Source of the DNA: Ectobius pallidus
Lineage: Eukaryota; Arthropoda; Insecta; Blattodea; Ectobiidae
Assembly (NCBI GenBank): GCA_964059195.1
Contig: CAXKWD010000009.1
Location: 148,299,890-148,363,889, forward strand
DNA length: 64,000 bases
Reading direction: 5' to 3'
The stretch's first letter is position 1; every line of letters starts with the position of its first letter. Shown here piece by piece: positions 21,116 through 32,186 of this stretch. The notes beneath the pieces are model-generated. The model saw only the letters and a program-made list of their open reading frames with translations. It did not search any database and had not been told where the DNA came from. The position numbers and the translations under genes are program-made.

Positions 21116-21840
21116 CTTTAATATTGTATATCGAATAATTTTCGCGGTCGTAAATGCAACAAACATAGAAAATCCATCTCCAGGTCTACTGTAGGTAACA
21201 ACGAAAAACCTTGCCAAATTTTTAAACTCCAGGATTTTTAGGTAGATTTCGAAGAAAAATCTACCAATTGCAATCGATACCATGCCATGACTTTTGAAAA
21301 ATTCTTTCATATCTTTACGTTTCATGCCTCCCTAAGTACGAAAAAACAGCCCGTTCAAAAAAAAAAAAATTGTGATATTTATATATATCTTTACACGCTA
21401 GCGGCCGTAATTTTGAAGATATTTGAACCAAATTTTAATATGTTATTTCTAGGCCCAATAATTCGGACAAGTTCGTTAATGAGCAAAATTGACCCAAGGG
21501 GAGGGTCGGGGGTTAAAATTTTGAAAAATTTATATCTCGGCCCCTATGAAGTATAGAGGGAAACTTTGTTGGGATAAATTAGAGTACTCCCTATAGAGTT
21601 CACAGTGATACCAACGATTCGGGGGTTTTGGGGGTACGAGTGGGGGTGGGAGGGATCGAAATTCGAAATTTTTGAAACAACGTCTTGTGGGGTATCGTTG
21701 AAAAGCTCTTGAGGAGTACAGTACTCTACAAATCAATAACTAGTTTCTTGATAGTTCACATATAAGGCGAGATTTAGCACTTCAAAACCTACCTCAGCCT
21801 GTAGGCCAGGCTAAAGGGAAATTTTTCACTCGATCTTTTT
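21116..21840 (+). repeat. REP-G copy 2 (longer)
   Basis: The segment 21629-21835 is shared with 12300-12600. Upstream (21400-21628), 'ttgaagatatttgaaccaaa' and 'gggagggtcggggg' read like a continuous element. Two short frames on either strand (68-89 residues) show no recognisable domain. Confidence 0.5.
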
Positions 21841-23000
21841 AATTTGACTGTGCTATAAATAACATAACAAAGAGAGGAATAATTAGAAGAAGAGAGATGA
21901 AAACAAGTACATTAAGACTGGCTCCCTCTCTAATGCATCCCAGACACTCTACGAGTTATCTCAATGATAAGGCGGTCGTCTGGACAACCATAACACTTAA
22001 ACGCTTGACTTAGGTTTCCAATGCACTTCTCTGTAGTAGCTTTCACGAAATTCTGGTTTGGTTTTACAGCCAATCTATTTTCCTTAACCATGGCCGTGAT
22101 TTTCCTGAGGTCTGAGTGACCGCTTAGAATTAAAGGACTTTTAACTTATTTTCTTTAGGTTTACCTCTTCCTTTTTAGGGGCGTTTAAGCGGCCCATGCC
22201 GCCCGGGCCTTACGTGGTTATACAGAGCACACTGCTTATTGTGAACACTTCGGGACGCTGCTAATCTGATAATATTAACCGATTGATAACAGTAACTGAA
22301 GGAATTAAATTAAGGTTATTTATTCATATAGGCCTATAAGAAACAGTAATACACTACAAAAAAGAATTTAAAATAGGCCTATTTATTCATAAAATAATAC
22401 GTAACTGTGAATCATTGAACCACTCATAATAGGCTACGGTAATAGACTGCAAGCAAATATTTTTTCAACCAGTAAAAAAGAGTTTAATTGTTTTTAATTT
22501 CCTTTAGGAGTCCATTAACCAATCCCCCATACTGAGTTACGAGTTTTTCGAAGTCTATACTGATCTGAGGTGAACACTGTCTGTTCAAGTCTTTTCATTT
22601 TACACTAGCCATCACTACATGTCAACACTGTTTTCTTCATAAATCAAAAGCTGCAGCTTAACTGAGGGGTGAAACTTGTTTTATTGCTTAAAAGGGAAAG
22701 TTAGGTAATGCCACCCGCTCGAACCGGTCATCCTGTGAGCTGGGAACAGAAATTCTACCTCCAGTACAACACAATACAGTTGAATTAGAAACGAAACCCT
22801 TAAAAACGAAATTTTGAATGACGTACAGAACTTGGAAATAAATTCGTAAAAAGGAAAATGTGATAACATAAACCGAATCTTTGATCATAATAAACAGCAT
22901 TCTTTCAATGTATCAGTATTAATCCGTAGGGGACTTCATAGAAGTGATAACATTACCCGACTGATAACATTATCCGCGATTGCATTAAGCGGCGTTCACT
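21841..23000. other. No assigned feature
   Basis: About 1.1 kb without a long frame. 22220-22300 and 22960-22995 share 'ctgataaNattaNccga' and 'ttgcattaagcggcgttcac'-type words typical of pogo/Tigger termini, but I could not define a clean terminus pair. Confidence 0.35.
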
Positions 23001-23031
23001 GTATATCTTTCTCACTTCACATTCTGATATA

Positions 23032-23506
23032 GAATAAGAAGCTGTATTGCAAAGAGTGCGTATTCAGTTGTTTCAACCTGATGCAAAGCTTTAGCATTCA
23101 CCAAACAAGTTTCAGTGGGTGGCTTATAACTACCCTTCAGAGAATTTCTGCGAAAAAATGTTACAATTTTATTAACGTTTTAGCTCTTAGCATAAGCATC
23201 TCACGTACAAAATTTAAATAAAATTCTTAGAGCCGTTTTCGAATAAATTGCGAAAAACTAAATTTTCTCCATGTAAAGTGACATTAAAAGTAATAAAAAA
23301 CCGTCGCTAATCTTCGTGTCACATTTTCGGAAGATAATTATCATACGATTTTCTATTCTGGAGCTAGGCTGTTCAAAGATACATACACACAGACATGTTT
23401 CTGAAAATAGTATTTTCGGATCTAGGGAACTTCAAAACATGTATTTATGTTAAAAACTCAACTTGGAATTTAGATATAGAACACAATACTCCTCTGCCTA
23501 TTAGTA
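23032..23506. other. No recognised feature
   Basis: AT-rich, no repeat partner in the window. Confidence 0.35.
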
Positions 23507-23800
23507 TTTGGGGGTACGTCGTAGCGTAGTGGTTGAGACGCTGCGCTACAAACCGGAAGGTCGCGGGTTCGATTCCCGATGAGGTCGCTGGAGTTTTTCA
23601 ATTGGCCTAATCCTTCTGGTGGCACTATGGCCCTGGGGTCGACTCAGCCTCTAACAGAAATGAGCACCAGGAGCAATCCTGGGGGTAAAGTCGGCCGGTG
23701 CGTAAGGTTGACAACCTTACCATCTTCATGTGCCGATTGTTCAAAAATCTGGGAGCCTCAACCTCCTGGAACCCTCTCCATGGCCTGTATAGAGTATTAT
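23507..23800 (+). mobile_element. tRNA-derived SINE (third head type)
   Basis: The head 'gcgtagtggttgagacgctg' with B box 'gggttcgattcccg' (23565-23578) is well formed. The body follows: 'tggagtttttcaattggcct', 'ggtcgactcagcctctaaca', 'gggtaaagtcggccggtgcg'. The 97-residue frame is a by-product. Single copy in this window, with clean Pol III boxes. Confidence 0.7.
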
Positions 23801-23814
23801 TTGTTGGGGCGGAT

Positions 23815-24253
23815 TTCTATGACATGTCATATTTTTCCCCTTTGCATTATTTCAGGTTTCCGACTAATTTAAACCCGATTCCAAGCATCCTGGTGAAAAT
23901 GGAACGACTTTTAAAGTGCATATAACTGCATATTTAGGAAATTTTAACTATTGTAGCATATTTAGTATGAATATGCATATTTAGGTCATATTTTTGGCAT
24001 ATTTGTGTGCATATTGAAGTTTCATATCATATTTTGTAAATTTTGCATTTATAATTTTTTGAGAATTTACAGATATTTTAAATAATTAACATTATATTTT
24101 AATAAAATGAATTGTAATGAAACTTAAAAAAATATACACAATGTGTAAGTGGTAAAGTCATTTTTTAAATTTTATTCGTCATATTTTAATGTTTTTTTAG
24201 GTCATGAATGCACGCATATATCATATTTTTAGGTCAGAGAAATCCGCCCCCTA
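23815..24253. mobile_element. hN1 hAT MITE, copy 2
   Basis: TTGGGGCGGATTTCTATGAC at the left and AGAGAAATCCGCCCCCTAA at the right. The interior reads opposite to copy 1 and like copy 3 ('cgactaatttaaacccgatt', 'aactgcatatttaggaaa'). Flanking attatttg words occur on both sides but not directly adjacent, so the target duplication is unclear. Confidence 0.8.
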
Positions 24254-24800
24254 ATTATTATTATTTGTGTTACGGATATTGGATCTAAAATGTTCCGGCG
24301 TTTAGCACTTTGTCCTCTATCGTCGCGTAATTTTCGTGATTCTGTCGGTAGGTATGAATAATATAATTGATTGTAAGAGTATTGCATTAGCGTAAATTGT
24401 TGAGTGGATCCATATTTATATGTTCTTTGGATGAAGACTTTCACCGCATGCGCAGAGTTGTACTCCATGGCGCGTGGCGCCAGTTATCGTCTGCTGAGAG
24501 ACTCCGCCCAGTCAGAGCCGCCAACATAACTTGCACCGGCAAGCTAGTTCTTATTACCAAGATGCAAGGCCATCTGTTATAACCGGAAAAAGAGTTCGAA
24601 ATATGATGGAGATGGATAGAGTTATTATTTTCATACTTGCTAAAAGAGGCCGTTCTCTGCACAGGTGCTTGTGGTTTTTTTTTACGCAATGAAAACAACT
24701 TTCTCTTATTTTTAAAGGGACTTAACATAAAGAAAATTTAGTTTTTCGAATTTTTTTCGAAAAGGGCTTTAACGAATTTCTTATATTTTCATCCGTCTTG
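24254..24800. other. No recognised feature
   Basis: Contains a GC-richer patch (24445-24545). The overlapping short frames on both strands show no domain. Confidence 0.35.
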
Positions 24801-24806
24801 GGCCCA

Positions 24807-24808
<2 letters not shown>

Positions 24809-24876
<68 letters not shown>

Positions 24877-25122
24877 TATATAATAATTATAATTCTTCTT
24901 CTTCTTATTATAATTAAAAAGAATTATTAATTTATTTTTATTATCATTATTAAATTAATTAATAAGAATTATTAATGAATTAATTTATTATTATAATTAA
25001 AATAATGGATAAGAATTATTAATTAATTAATTTATTATTGTATTAATTAATAAGAATTATTTATTTAGTCGTTATTTTTTTAATATTATTTAATTAAATA
25101 ATAAGAATTATTTATTTAGTTA

Positions 25123-25166
<44 letters not shown>
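24809..25166. repeat. (AAT)n / 'aagaattatt' / (ATT)n low-complexity block
   Basis: (AAT)n at 24809-24870, then imperfect repeats of 'ttaataagaattattaatt', then (ATT)n at 25125-25166. Confidence 0.9.
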
Positions 25167-25169
<3 letters not shown>

Positions 25170-25179
25170 ACTGAAAGTA

Positions 25180-25610
25180 CATTAAAATTATGGATGTGAG
25201 ACATGGCCCCTTACATAATCTGAGAGTGTTCGAAAACAGGGGGCTTAGGAAAATATTCCGAGAGATGAAAACTGCATAACGACGAGCTTCATAACCTGTA
25301 GTCTTCACCGGATATAGTAAGGGTAAACAAATCACAGAGGGTGAAATGGGGGAGGAAAGACATATCTCGAAAGTATTGATTGGGAGACCCGAAGGGAAAA
25401 GACCACTTGGAAGACCTAGACGTAGGTGGGAGGACAATATTAGGATAGATTTAATGGGAGTAGGATTTGCGGGGGATTTTTGGATGGAGTTTGCACATAA
25501 TAGGGTTGAATGGCGGGCTCAGGTAAGCGCGGCAATGAACCTCCGGGTTCCATAAAGTAGATTCCTTTAGCTATTGCCATTGAGTAAGTAAGTAAGTAAG
25601 TAAAAGTACA
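25180..25610 (+). pseudogene. LINE ORF C-terminus, broken copy 2
   Basis: The frame at 25346-25555 reads MGEERHISKVLIGRPEGKRP then LGRPRRRWEDNIRIDLMGVG, with AMNLRVP and stop at the end. Upstream 25190-25340 holds 'gatgtgagacatgg' (YGCETW region) in other frames. The 3' end is a short tail with (AAGT)n at about 25584-25604, as expected for target-primed insertion. The tail 'gaacctccgggttccataaa' is the piece captured by HEL-A copies 1 and 3. No RT core remains. Confidence 0.85.
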
Positions 25611-25985
25611 TCATCAACATATAAAACATTTCTTACATTTTCCAAATGAGTTTGGACCGATGACATAACTTGGGTTGTTTATGACGGTGCCCCGGGCGAA
25701 CAGACACTTTCACCAGGAGAAGGCATTCTCGTGAGAACATGAAAACACATTTGCATCATATTCCAGTCTAGCGTTATGAATATTGATGGTTATTCAGGCT
25801 CTAACATACACATACTGCTAGATTTAAGCAGCAGGTGAAAGACGTTCCGTGGATTCTACACTTATTCCAGAATTCACGCCTGTATATTTCCGTTACATGC
25901 TGTTTTAGCGAGTGACAACCCATAAGATCGGTTATTTTAATGGCACTTCATGTATGCTACTTTTGAATAAGTTAGAAAATTTAAT
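25611..25985. other. No recognised feature
   Basis: Unassigned; no partner repeat found. Confidence 0.35.
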
Positions 25986-26745
25986 TAAACGAGCGAGGTG
26001 GCCGACATGGTAACGTCTTGGACTCGCATTCGGGAGGTCCTAGGTTCAAATCCCGTGGCCGTGGGTTTTTGAAGTCTTTAGCCGCGCTAGAAGTAAATCG
26101 AGAGCTAACCCAAACTTGCGTTACGAACAAAATCGTCACGAAATTAGTGGGGCTGTGACGGAACGGACTGCACAGAAAACAATAACTCAATAATTAGGCT
26201 TATCCAAAATTTTAAAAATCCAAAAATCCAGAATTAAAAAATCTAAAAATTAAAAAATAAAAAATTAAAAAATCCAAAAATCGAAAATTAAAAATACAAA
26301 ATTAAAAAAAGAAAATCTAAAATTAAAAAACCCAAAAAATAAAACAATTCAAAATCCAGAAAAGAAGTCCAAAAACCCAATATTAAAAAATTCCAACAAT
26401 CCAAAATTGAAAAAATTCAATAATCCAAAATTGAAATTTAAAAAAAAAAGTTTCACTTCTGTCGCATGGCGTTCCACGTACACTTTTTTCATGGTTTCCC
26501 CAGTCTTAAAGGCAAATGCCGAATTGGATATTTACATACCATGAATCATCCTCACCATTTCATCCTGTATCATATCCATTTAAATTAATAAGTTATCAGT
26601 TGAAATGTACTCCATTAAAATACACCGACAGTAGAAACAATTGACAAGCAATACTTCCATGGCCTACCCCACTGTACAGACACAGATCCCGAACTCCTGA
26701 TATAGCCTCGCAGGTAAATGGAGTATAAACACAGCAGAAATAAAT
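25986..26745 (+). mobile_element. SINE-Q copy 2, split by HEL-A
   Basis: The intact tRNA-like head at 25990-26060 has A box 'tggccgacatggtaacgtct' and B box 'ggttcaaatccc'. The body resumes at 26488 with 'catggtttccccagtcttaa' and ends near 26745 in an A-rich tail. HEL-A copy 5 sits precisely in the T-run that separates head and body in the uninterrupted copy at 7160-7180. Confidence 0.85.
26071..26483 (+). mobile_element. HEL-A copy 5, inserted in SINE-Q
   Basis: Starts GAAG then lacks the 'tgaaactt' part (reads GAAGTCTTTAG), keeps 'actgcacagaaaacaat' and the A-rich core, and ends GTTTCACTTCTGTCGC-ATGG-CGTT-CCACG-TACAC before TTTTTT. The hairpin has lost one pair at each side (GCATGG/CCACGT). 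Confidence 0.85.
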
Positions 26746-26756
26746 TAAAAAAAAAA

Positions 26757-26970
26757 GTGTTCGTGGAACGCCACGCGACAGAAGTAAAACTTGTTTAAAT
26801 ATTTATTTTCAATTTTTGATTATTGGATTTTTTCAATTTTGCATTATTGGAATTTTTAATATTGGGTTTTTGGACTCTCTTAATTCTGGATTTTTTAATT
26901 TTGGATTTTTGAATTTTGATATGGCTTAATGATTGTCTTAATTGTTTTCTCTGCGGTCCGGCACGGGTTT
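26757..26970 (-). mobile_element. HEL-A copy 6 (5' truncated)
   Basis: The minus-strand 3' end (AAGTTTTACTTCTGTC plus hairpin GCGTGG-CGTT-CCACGA) abuts the A-tail of SINE-Q copy 2, so it entered a T-run on its own strand. The other side fades at 'ctgcggtccgg', and the 5' inverted motif is absent. Confidence 0.75.
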
Positions 26971-27069
26971 ATGTATGGGAAACCTCTCGGTTCATGTAAA
27001 CAATTTTTTAAAGCCAATACTTTAATCATTCTCTGGGTGTTCACTTTCTGTCTTCGGCAACAAAAGCTT

Positions 27070-27070
27070 A

Positions 27071-27128
<58 letters not shown>

Positions 27129-27138
27129 TATATATATA
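27070..27138. repeat. (TA)n microsatellite
   Basis: About 60 bases of TA directly next to the Helitron CTAG end. Confidence 0.95.
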
Positions 27139-28003
27139 CTAGCTTAAAAGACCCGGCGTCGCCCGGGTTTTGTATTTTGTAATTGGAAATTAACTTATGA
27201 AGGACTTTAGATTTATAAATTCTAGGTCCTTATATAGGTATTTATAATTTGAAGTAGAAAGAACGACTTGTCACACTCAAACTATCCCCTAAGAAAATGT
27301 TTGAAATAGCTTTTATGGCTATATGTAGAATTTTGCATCCCATCGCTTGTACAGTACACAGTAAGCCCGGGAGGGGTTCTAATAAGAAGAAACCGAGATT
27401 CCGGTAACATAAAATTGTATTATCGTGACTGAAAATTTTGTTTCTCACTGTCATGTTACCATAAAACCAATATCACTTTCATACATCTATTCCCAAAACA
27501 TATTACCTTACCTCGTATTGTTTTCTCTATTTCCAGGCTAGAGGAGGTAATGTGACTGCATTATTTTCGTGAATTTCATTCTGTGATATAATAATATATA
27601 TATTACCATACCTCGTATTGTTTTCGCTATGTCCAGGGTAAAGAAAGTTATGTGACTGCATTATTTTCGTGGATATTGATAGTTCTCTCATTTGTTTCTC
27701 TCATTTGTCAAATTTATTCTACTTTCATTTTTTTTTCCTTGGCCATCTGAGACCCGCTGGTAACAATATGTTTTAATGTCAAATGTGATTCGGATTCGAT
27801 AATTCTGTGTAAGAAGGGATTAAGTATTCTCAAAAACATTTGATTTTTGGCATTTAGAATCAGAATTTTTCAAAATCCTTTCTTAGTGAGCACCTACATT
27901 ATGAAACGAAGGTACTGTCAACATTCCAAGTCTCTACCTGTTATAGTTTAGGCTGTACGTTGATTCCTGTCATTCAGTCAGTCAGGACAAAGCCTTATAT
28001 ATA
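27139..28003 (-). mobile_element. HLT2 Helitron, copy with intact 3' end
   Basis: On the minus strand the 3' end reads 'cccgggcgacgccggg', then 'tcttttaag', then CTAG (27142-27139) with T outside. The 5' end lies in 'ataaggctttgtcctgac' near 28003. Words 'taaactataacaggtagaga' and 'taccttcgtttcataatgta' link it to 55391 and 58675. No coding capacity. Confidence 0.8.
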
Positions 28004-28083
28004 TATATATATAAGGCGTTGTCCTGACTGACAGGAATCAACGTAGAGCCTAAACTATAACAGGTAGAGACTTGGAATTTTGA
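28004..28083 (+). mobile_element. HLT2 5'-end fragment, head-to-head with the previous copy
   Basis: 'ggcgttgtcctgactgacag' and 'ctaaactataacaggtagag' repeat the HLT2 start on the plus strand. The junction is a palindromic 'ccttatata...tataagg' (27993-28016). Truncated at 28083. Confidence 0.7.
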
Positions 28084-28140
28084 TCCCGCGACCTTCGGAT
28101 CCAGAGGCGGGCACGCTACCTCTAGACCACCGTAGCCGAT
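28084..28140 (-). repeat. tRNA-like SINE head fragment
   Basis: Complement reads 'ggctacggtggtctagaggt' with 'ccgaaggtcgcggga', a degenerate tRNA-like head related to the one at 20173. Confidence 0.55.
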
Positions 28141-28147
28141 AATAATC

Positions 28148-28179
<32 letters not shown>

Positions 28180-28430
28180 GGAATATTCCATAATACAACG
28201 GTTTTCCTTCATCCCACAACAATCTTTTGCCTCCATAAGTCCCTGTCCATTAGCATCTTCTTCACTTAATCCTTTTCTCGCCATACTCCTTTTCACTCCA
28301 TCCATCTAGCTTCCCTCTTCTTCTTTTTCCTTCTACTTTCCAATCCAAAATTTTCTTGGGTATTCTATCCTCTGTCATTCTGAGTACATGTCCATACCAT
28401 CTCAAGCGTCTTTCTTCTACATTTTCGTAT
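28180..28430 (-). pseudogene. LINE ORF2 C-terminal remnant, second copy
   Basis: The minus strand encodes MDGVKRSMARKGLSEEDAN and then GKRLL/KDCCGMKENRCIMEY, paralleling 1985-2370, including 'ggaatattccataatacaac' beyond the stop. Flanked by (ATT)n at 28147-28178 and (AAT)n at 28434-28470. Confidence 0.7.
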
Positions 28431-28432
28431 TG

Positions 28433-28468
<36 letters not shown>

Positions 28469-28479
28469 TCATTATCCAA

Positions 28480-28815
28480 AAATGCTGAATTGAGGCATAA
28501 TAAAACTGTAATCTCTCCAGAAGCTCTGTACGCAACAGAGTGTATAAAACACCTACTCAGATAGAAGAATAAGCAAAACAGAGAAGAGAATCTTAAGGAA
28601 AATTATGGGACCAATTTGGGAGAATAACATATTATACAAACAGAGACCAGAAAAATAGGCCATACTTTCAGGAAAAGAAGAAACCCAAGAAGAAAACGGG
28701 AAGTAAATGGACGGAAGAACGGAAACAGCAACATCACGAAAGAATGAAGAAGTTTTGGGAAGACAAGAAGAAGACAATTGTTTCACGTGGTCCTAAGCTG
28801 GCCTAATCGAAAGGA

Positions 28816-28817
<2 letters not shown>
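28480..28817 (+). pseudogene. LINE C-terminal remnant (LRHNKTVISPEALYATE type)
   Basis: Plus-strand pieces AELRHNKTVISPEALYATE, EKRILRKIMGPIWENNILYK and later EENGK resemble the C-terminal half of RTE-like LINEs (EALYGxE ... ERKILRKILGP). Stops interrupt every frame. It ends in an (AAT)n tract at 28818-28866. The 77-residue minus-strand frame is a shadow. Confidence 0.7.
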
Positions 28818-28868
<51 letters not shown>

Positions 28869-28888
28869 TGGAAACAATGTTACTGTAC

Positions 28889-29163
28889 CAGTGGCGGATC
28901 CAGAGAGACATTTTGGGGGGGAACTAAAGTAGAGAGGTAAGTTTTTACTCATAAAAATTAATTATATCCAGTACACAATTGAAAACAAAATGAAAATTTC
29001 AGCATTTTCTTACAAAGGTATTTCAAAATAATGAATGTCGTTGCTTTAATTTAAGTATTTGGGTTATGTTCTAATAAATTTTCAATAATTTGTGCTTAAT
29101 GTTACAAATTTTGGGGGGGAAATTTCACCCATTTCCCCCCCCCCCCCCGTGGATCCGTCCCTG
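28889..29163. mobile_element. hAT MITE with perfect 8-bp target duplication
   Basis: CAGTGGCGGATCCA at the left and TGGATCCGTCCCTG at the right form TIRs; TACTGTAC is duplicated at 28881-28888 and 29164-29171. 275 bp, with G-run and C-run near the two ends. Non-autonomous. Confidence 0.9.
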
Positions 29164-29460
29164 TACTGTACGCTTTTTAGTACCGGTACGGAGCGAGAAA
29201 GTCTGCTTCGCTAGCGTGTTTCATCTAGCGCCTAGTGACATTGCCGTGCAGCAGTTGGCTGCACTGTCCCGCATCGCTCGTTCAGACATCGCTGTCTGGC
29301 TGGCCGCCATAGCTTTTCAGCTTGTATTTCTTTGCTGCGAGTTGCAGACGCAATCGTTCCGTGTGCACAGTTTTTTGATAAATCCGTGTGTTTGTGTTTT
29401 GAATACCGTGCCATTTCGTTACTTGGGAGTTTTAACAGTGATCTGCGGGTAAGTTGAAGT
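29164..29460 (+). other. GC-richer unique stretch, possible host exon/promoter
   Basis: Unlike its surroundings this stretch is rich in CpG and has no repeat partner here. A consensus-like splice donor, GCGGGTAAGT, lies at 29446-29455. The 120-residue frame over it has no recognisable domain, so a 5' untranslated exon is as likely as a coding one. Very uncertain; no acceptor, polyA site or second exon was identified. Confidence 0.25.
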
Positions 29461-30499
29461 TGATTTAAGCCCAGTGAGTGTGTGTTTTATCGAGGTTATT
29501 GTGTCAGTGAAAATGCAGGCAAAAGCTGATCGCCTTCTCGCAATGGCCGTCTGCTATCTTTACTTTTGATGTTGTTGTGTTTATGTTGTGCGTTAAAAAT
29601 AACCAGACAGAGGTAAATGTCTCCTTGTCATTGTCCGTGAAGGGGATACAGCTTTGTGAGTGTATAACCAAGCCGTCCCATTTCTGGCCGGCTTTCAACT
29701 TCTAATGGGGGCACTAACCCAATTCAGTTTTGGTCGTGTTATGTCATGCGGTAGTCCCGGGTTCGAACTTGACCCTTGCCTACACATATCTGCACATGGT
29801 GTGGTGTTATTTGTGTATATTTATAGATTAAGCATGATGTTTTTAAGACTGGTTGTACGTTTCTCTCCGTGCATTCTCGGCGGCAGACAACAAAGGGTGA
29901 AGTTATGTCGACTAGAGAGAAAAATAATATCTCCAGACAGGCAGGAGGGTGGTGGGAAGGCCTAAGTCAAGTGATGTAATAATCCGAGCATTGACCGTGA
30001 AAATGTGGGAGTTTTTTTTTCCGCTATTGATTGAAAACAAGGCAATTGTCTTTCCAGTTACTGCTTGTTTTAACATTGTTCAACATGCTGTGATTTCTGC
30101 CTAGACGACTGCAGTTCGCTTCCCGGTGACACAAGGGGACAGACCCTCTCTGAAATTATTCCGGCGGTCTGAGCTTAAGATCATGCCTCATGGCTTGATC
30201 TGGTTAAAAGAAAAAAACTGAGTGGATGAAAGCGTAAGAGTGAACTATGTCGTTGCTATCACACGAGTGGTACATTCAGTGCAGTTTCGGGTTTTTTTTT
30301 TTTTTTATCGTCAAAACTGAACACATTTTATATGAAACTCTGCATTCAGTTTGAGAAAATTACGCTGAAAATTGTCGGATTTTACAGTGGTTCTGAACAG
30401 TTCAGTTCCTCGCAAATTTTTGATAATACAGTACTTTTTTTTTTTTTTTTAATATAGGCTATATTAAGTTACATGTTGATCTGCCGAAAGGCCGATTTG
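29461..30499. other. No recognised feature
   Basis: Unique-looking sequence with T-runs near 30010, 30290 and 30440. It could be intron or intergenic DNA of the putative gene upstream; nothing proves it. Confidence 0.3.
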
Positions 30500-30725
30500 T
30501 GCCCAGAACGAAGGCATGGGATGATGACCAGGTTCGTTAAAGGCTATTTCACGCAATGGTGGTTCCGGCATTGCCTATCGTGGGATGGGGATGAAGGGAC
30601 CGACACAACACCAGTCCTGAATCCAGGAAGGAAATTTTTCATTTTTGAAAAAATACCGTACCAGGCTGGAATCTAACCCGGGAGACCTTGCTTACCAACT
30701 CTCCCTCGGCGGCGGAGTTGTATAG
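30500..30725 (-). mobile_element. SINE-like remnant with tRNA-like head
   Basis: The complement of 30660-30715 reads 'agggagagttggtaagcaag' then 'cccgggttagattccagcct', a tRNA-type A and B box arrangement. The body ('gaaggcatgggatgatgacc') extends left to about 30500. Single copy here. Confidence 0.5.
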
Positions 30726-31173
30726 GGACAGTATTTTTTGGTAACAGCCGATAAGCGCGGACTTCTACGAAAATACCTTTTGTTATCTGTATTTGTCTTT
30801 ATAGATGCTTAAAAATCAATAGGCATACAATATTAAGCAAATTATATCCACGGAAAAATGTGTTGGATTTCACGAAATTCGTAAATAAGCGCGAAATGTC
30901 CCCCTTCCAGTAAGAATGTTAAGAAAATATGTACGAAATGTTTGTATATAATTGTGTTTGTCAGTGTTTGCAATTTCTTTTTTCATTCTGTTGTTTAATT
31001 GGCCTACTGTCTCTATGAATGCCGAGAAGTTAAATATACTTAGCCGAATTTCTGAATGTAGAGGTTGATATCACATTTTAAGTATTGTTAAGTAGCCTAT
31101 AGCAACCAATGTATTGCTCAATGGTGAAATGAATTATTATTATTAATATTATTATTATTATTATTATTATGAT

Positions 31174-31993
31174 TAGGGCTCGGACTTTTAGGTAAATACA
31201 TATTTTTTTTGCTATTACCTATGATTTCTGGACTTTGTCAAAGTTCCGGTTGGGACCTTTGGATTCAAAATACTGAATTGCATATCACATAAAAATAAAT
31301 ATTTTTGATATTTCTTATTTGAATAAATATTTTTGCTAACTTAATTTTTCTTACATATTTTACCACATATCACGTTTAGAAATGAATATTTTGACTGTTT
31401 TTGTAAAATTGTGCCATATTTTGAATATGTTGTCGTTCAGACAATAAATCAGGGCTGATTTGGCCTTTATTAGTGCAAATTTCTGTTTCCTCTCACACTG
31501 CATTACTAAGTTGGAAACAACAAAACAATTCTTGACAGAATCAATAAAAGAAACCAAACACATTGAAAACAAACTTAACAAAATCAGTGGTTCAAAAGCA
31601 AACGAAATTAAACAAAAATTCCTGTCATGCCTAAATAATATTGAAAGGTTACAAGTCTTGCCAAAGATTTCAGATATTTTAATGGATAACAGTGTAGAGA
31701 ACTTGGAGCAGATGGAACATCTGAGTGTCAGTGTTACAAATATGCAATATGTTGAACGTACACTTTCAAGATACAAGTCTCTGTTCCCTGAAAATTGATT
31801 TAAGATGCACAACTTAAGATCTACTTCTGTCGTTCACTGCAACAGTTCTACACTTGCTGACTAGATGAGTACTTCTGTAAATATTGGTTAAATAAATAAA
31901 CTATTTTTATATTTTTTAAACATATTTTCGACTTTTAACCACATAAAAAATAAACATTTTCGTTTTTATAAGCACCTAAAAGTCCGAGCCCTA
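31174..31993 (+). mobile_element. hAT element family hN2, copy 1
   Basis: TIRs TAGGGCTCGGACTTTTAGGT and ACCTAAAAGTCCGAGCCCTA are perfect over 20 bp; ATTATGAT is duplicated on both sides (31166-31173, 31994-32001). 820 bp, with a relic of transposase C-terminus inside. Relative at 57219-58097. Confidence 0.92.
31460..31798 (+). pseudogene. hAT transposase C-terminal relic in hN2
   Basis: A 112-residue open frame that ends YVERTLSRYKSLFPEN, the hAT C-terminal dimerisation motif (VERxFSxYKxLL). A charged, helix-prone stretch (KETKHIENKLNKIS) precedes it. The catalytic DDE/RNase-H region and BED finger are missing, so it cannot transpose. In the sister element at 57540-57890 the same region is broken. 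Whether the short open frame is still selected or just young is unknown. The 150-residue minus-strand frame over it is its antisense shadow. Confidence 0.7.
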
Positions 31994-32186
31994 ATTATGA
32001 TCCATTGCAGCAATGATTGGTATTCAACATATTTCATGGAATGTGGTTGACACTTCTGTTTACAAATGGCAATTTTCATTAACAAAAATTTTCCATATTA
32101 GAGGCCGCCACATGGACAATAGAACTTAGGCTAAAATTAAAACTGAAATATCACAGATACAGAAATAAAAAAATCCTTACATAATA

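Larger units (their letters stand above)
20825..23031. other. 2.2-kb segment bounded by 30-bp inverted repeats
   Basis: 20825-20854 and 23002-23031 are reverse complements at 29 of 30 bases (core 'cagaatgtgaagtgagaaag'). Inside lie a REP-B fragment, REP-G and about 1.1 kb of unassigned sequence with no transposase frame. It may be a DNA transposon boundary pair or the remains of two inverted repeat copies. I did not find matching target duplications. Confidence 0.5.

Noticed and set aside
29090..29452. 120-residue frame as a protein-coding gene
   Set aside because: It begins inside the hAT MITE (ending at 29163) and shows no domain; the frame as given cannot be an ancestral gene.
31360..31812. 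150-residue minus-strand frame
   Set aside because: Antisense to the hAT transposase relic; composition and homology favour the plus strand.
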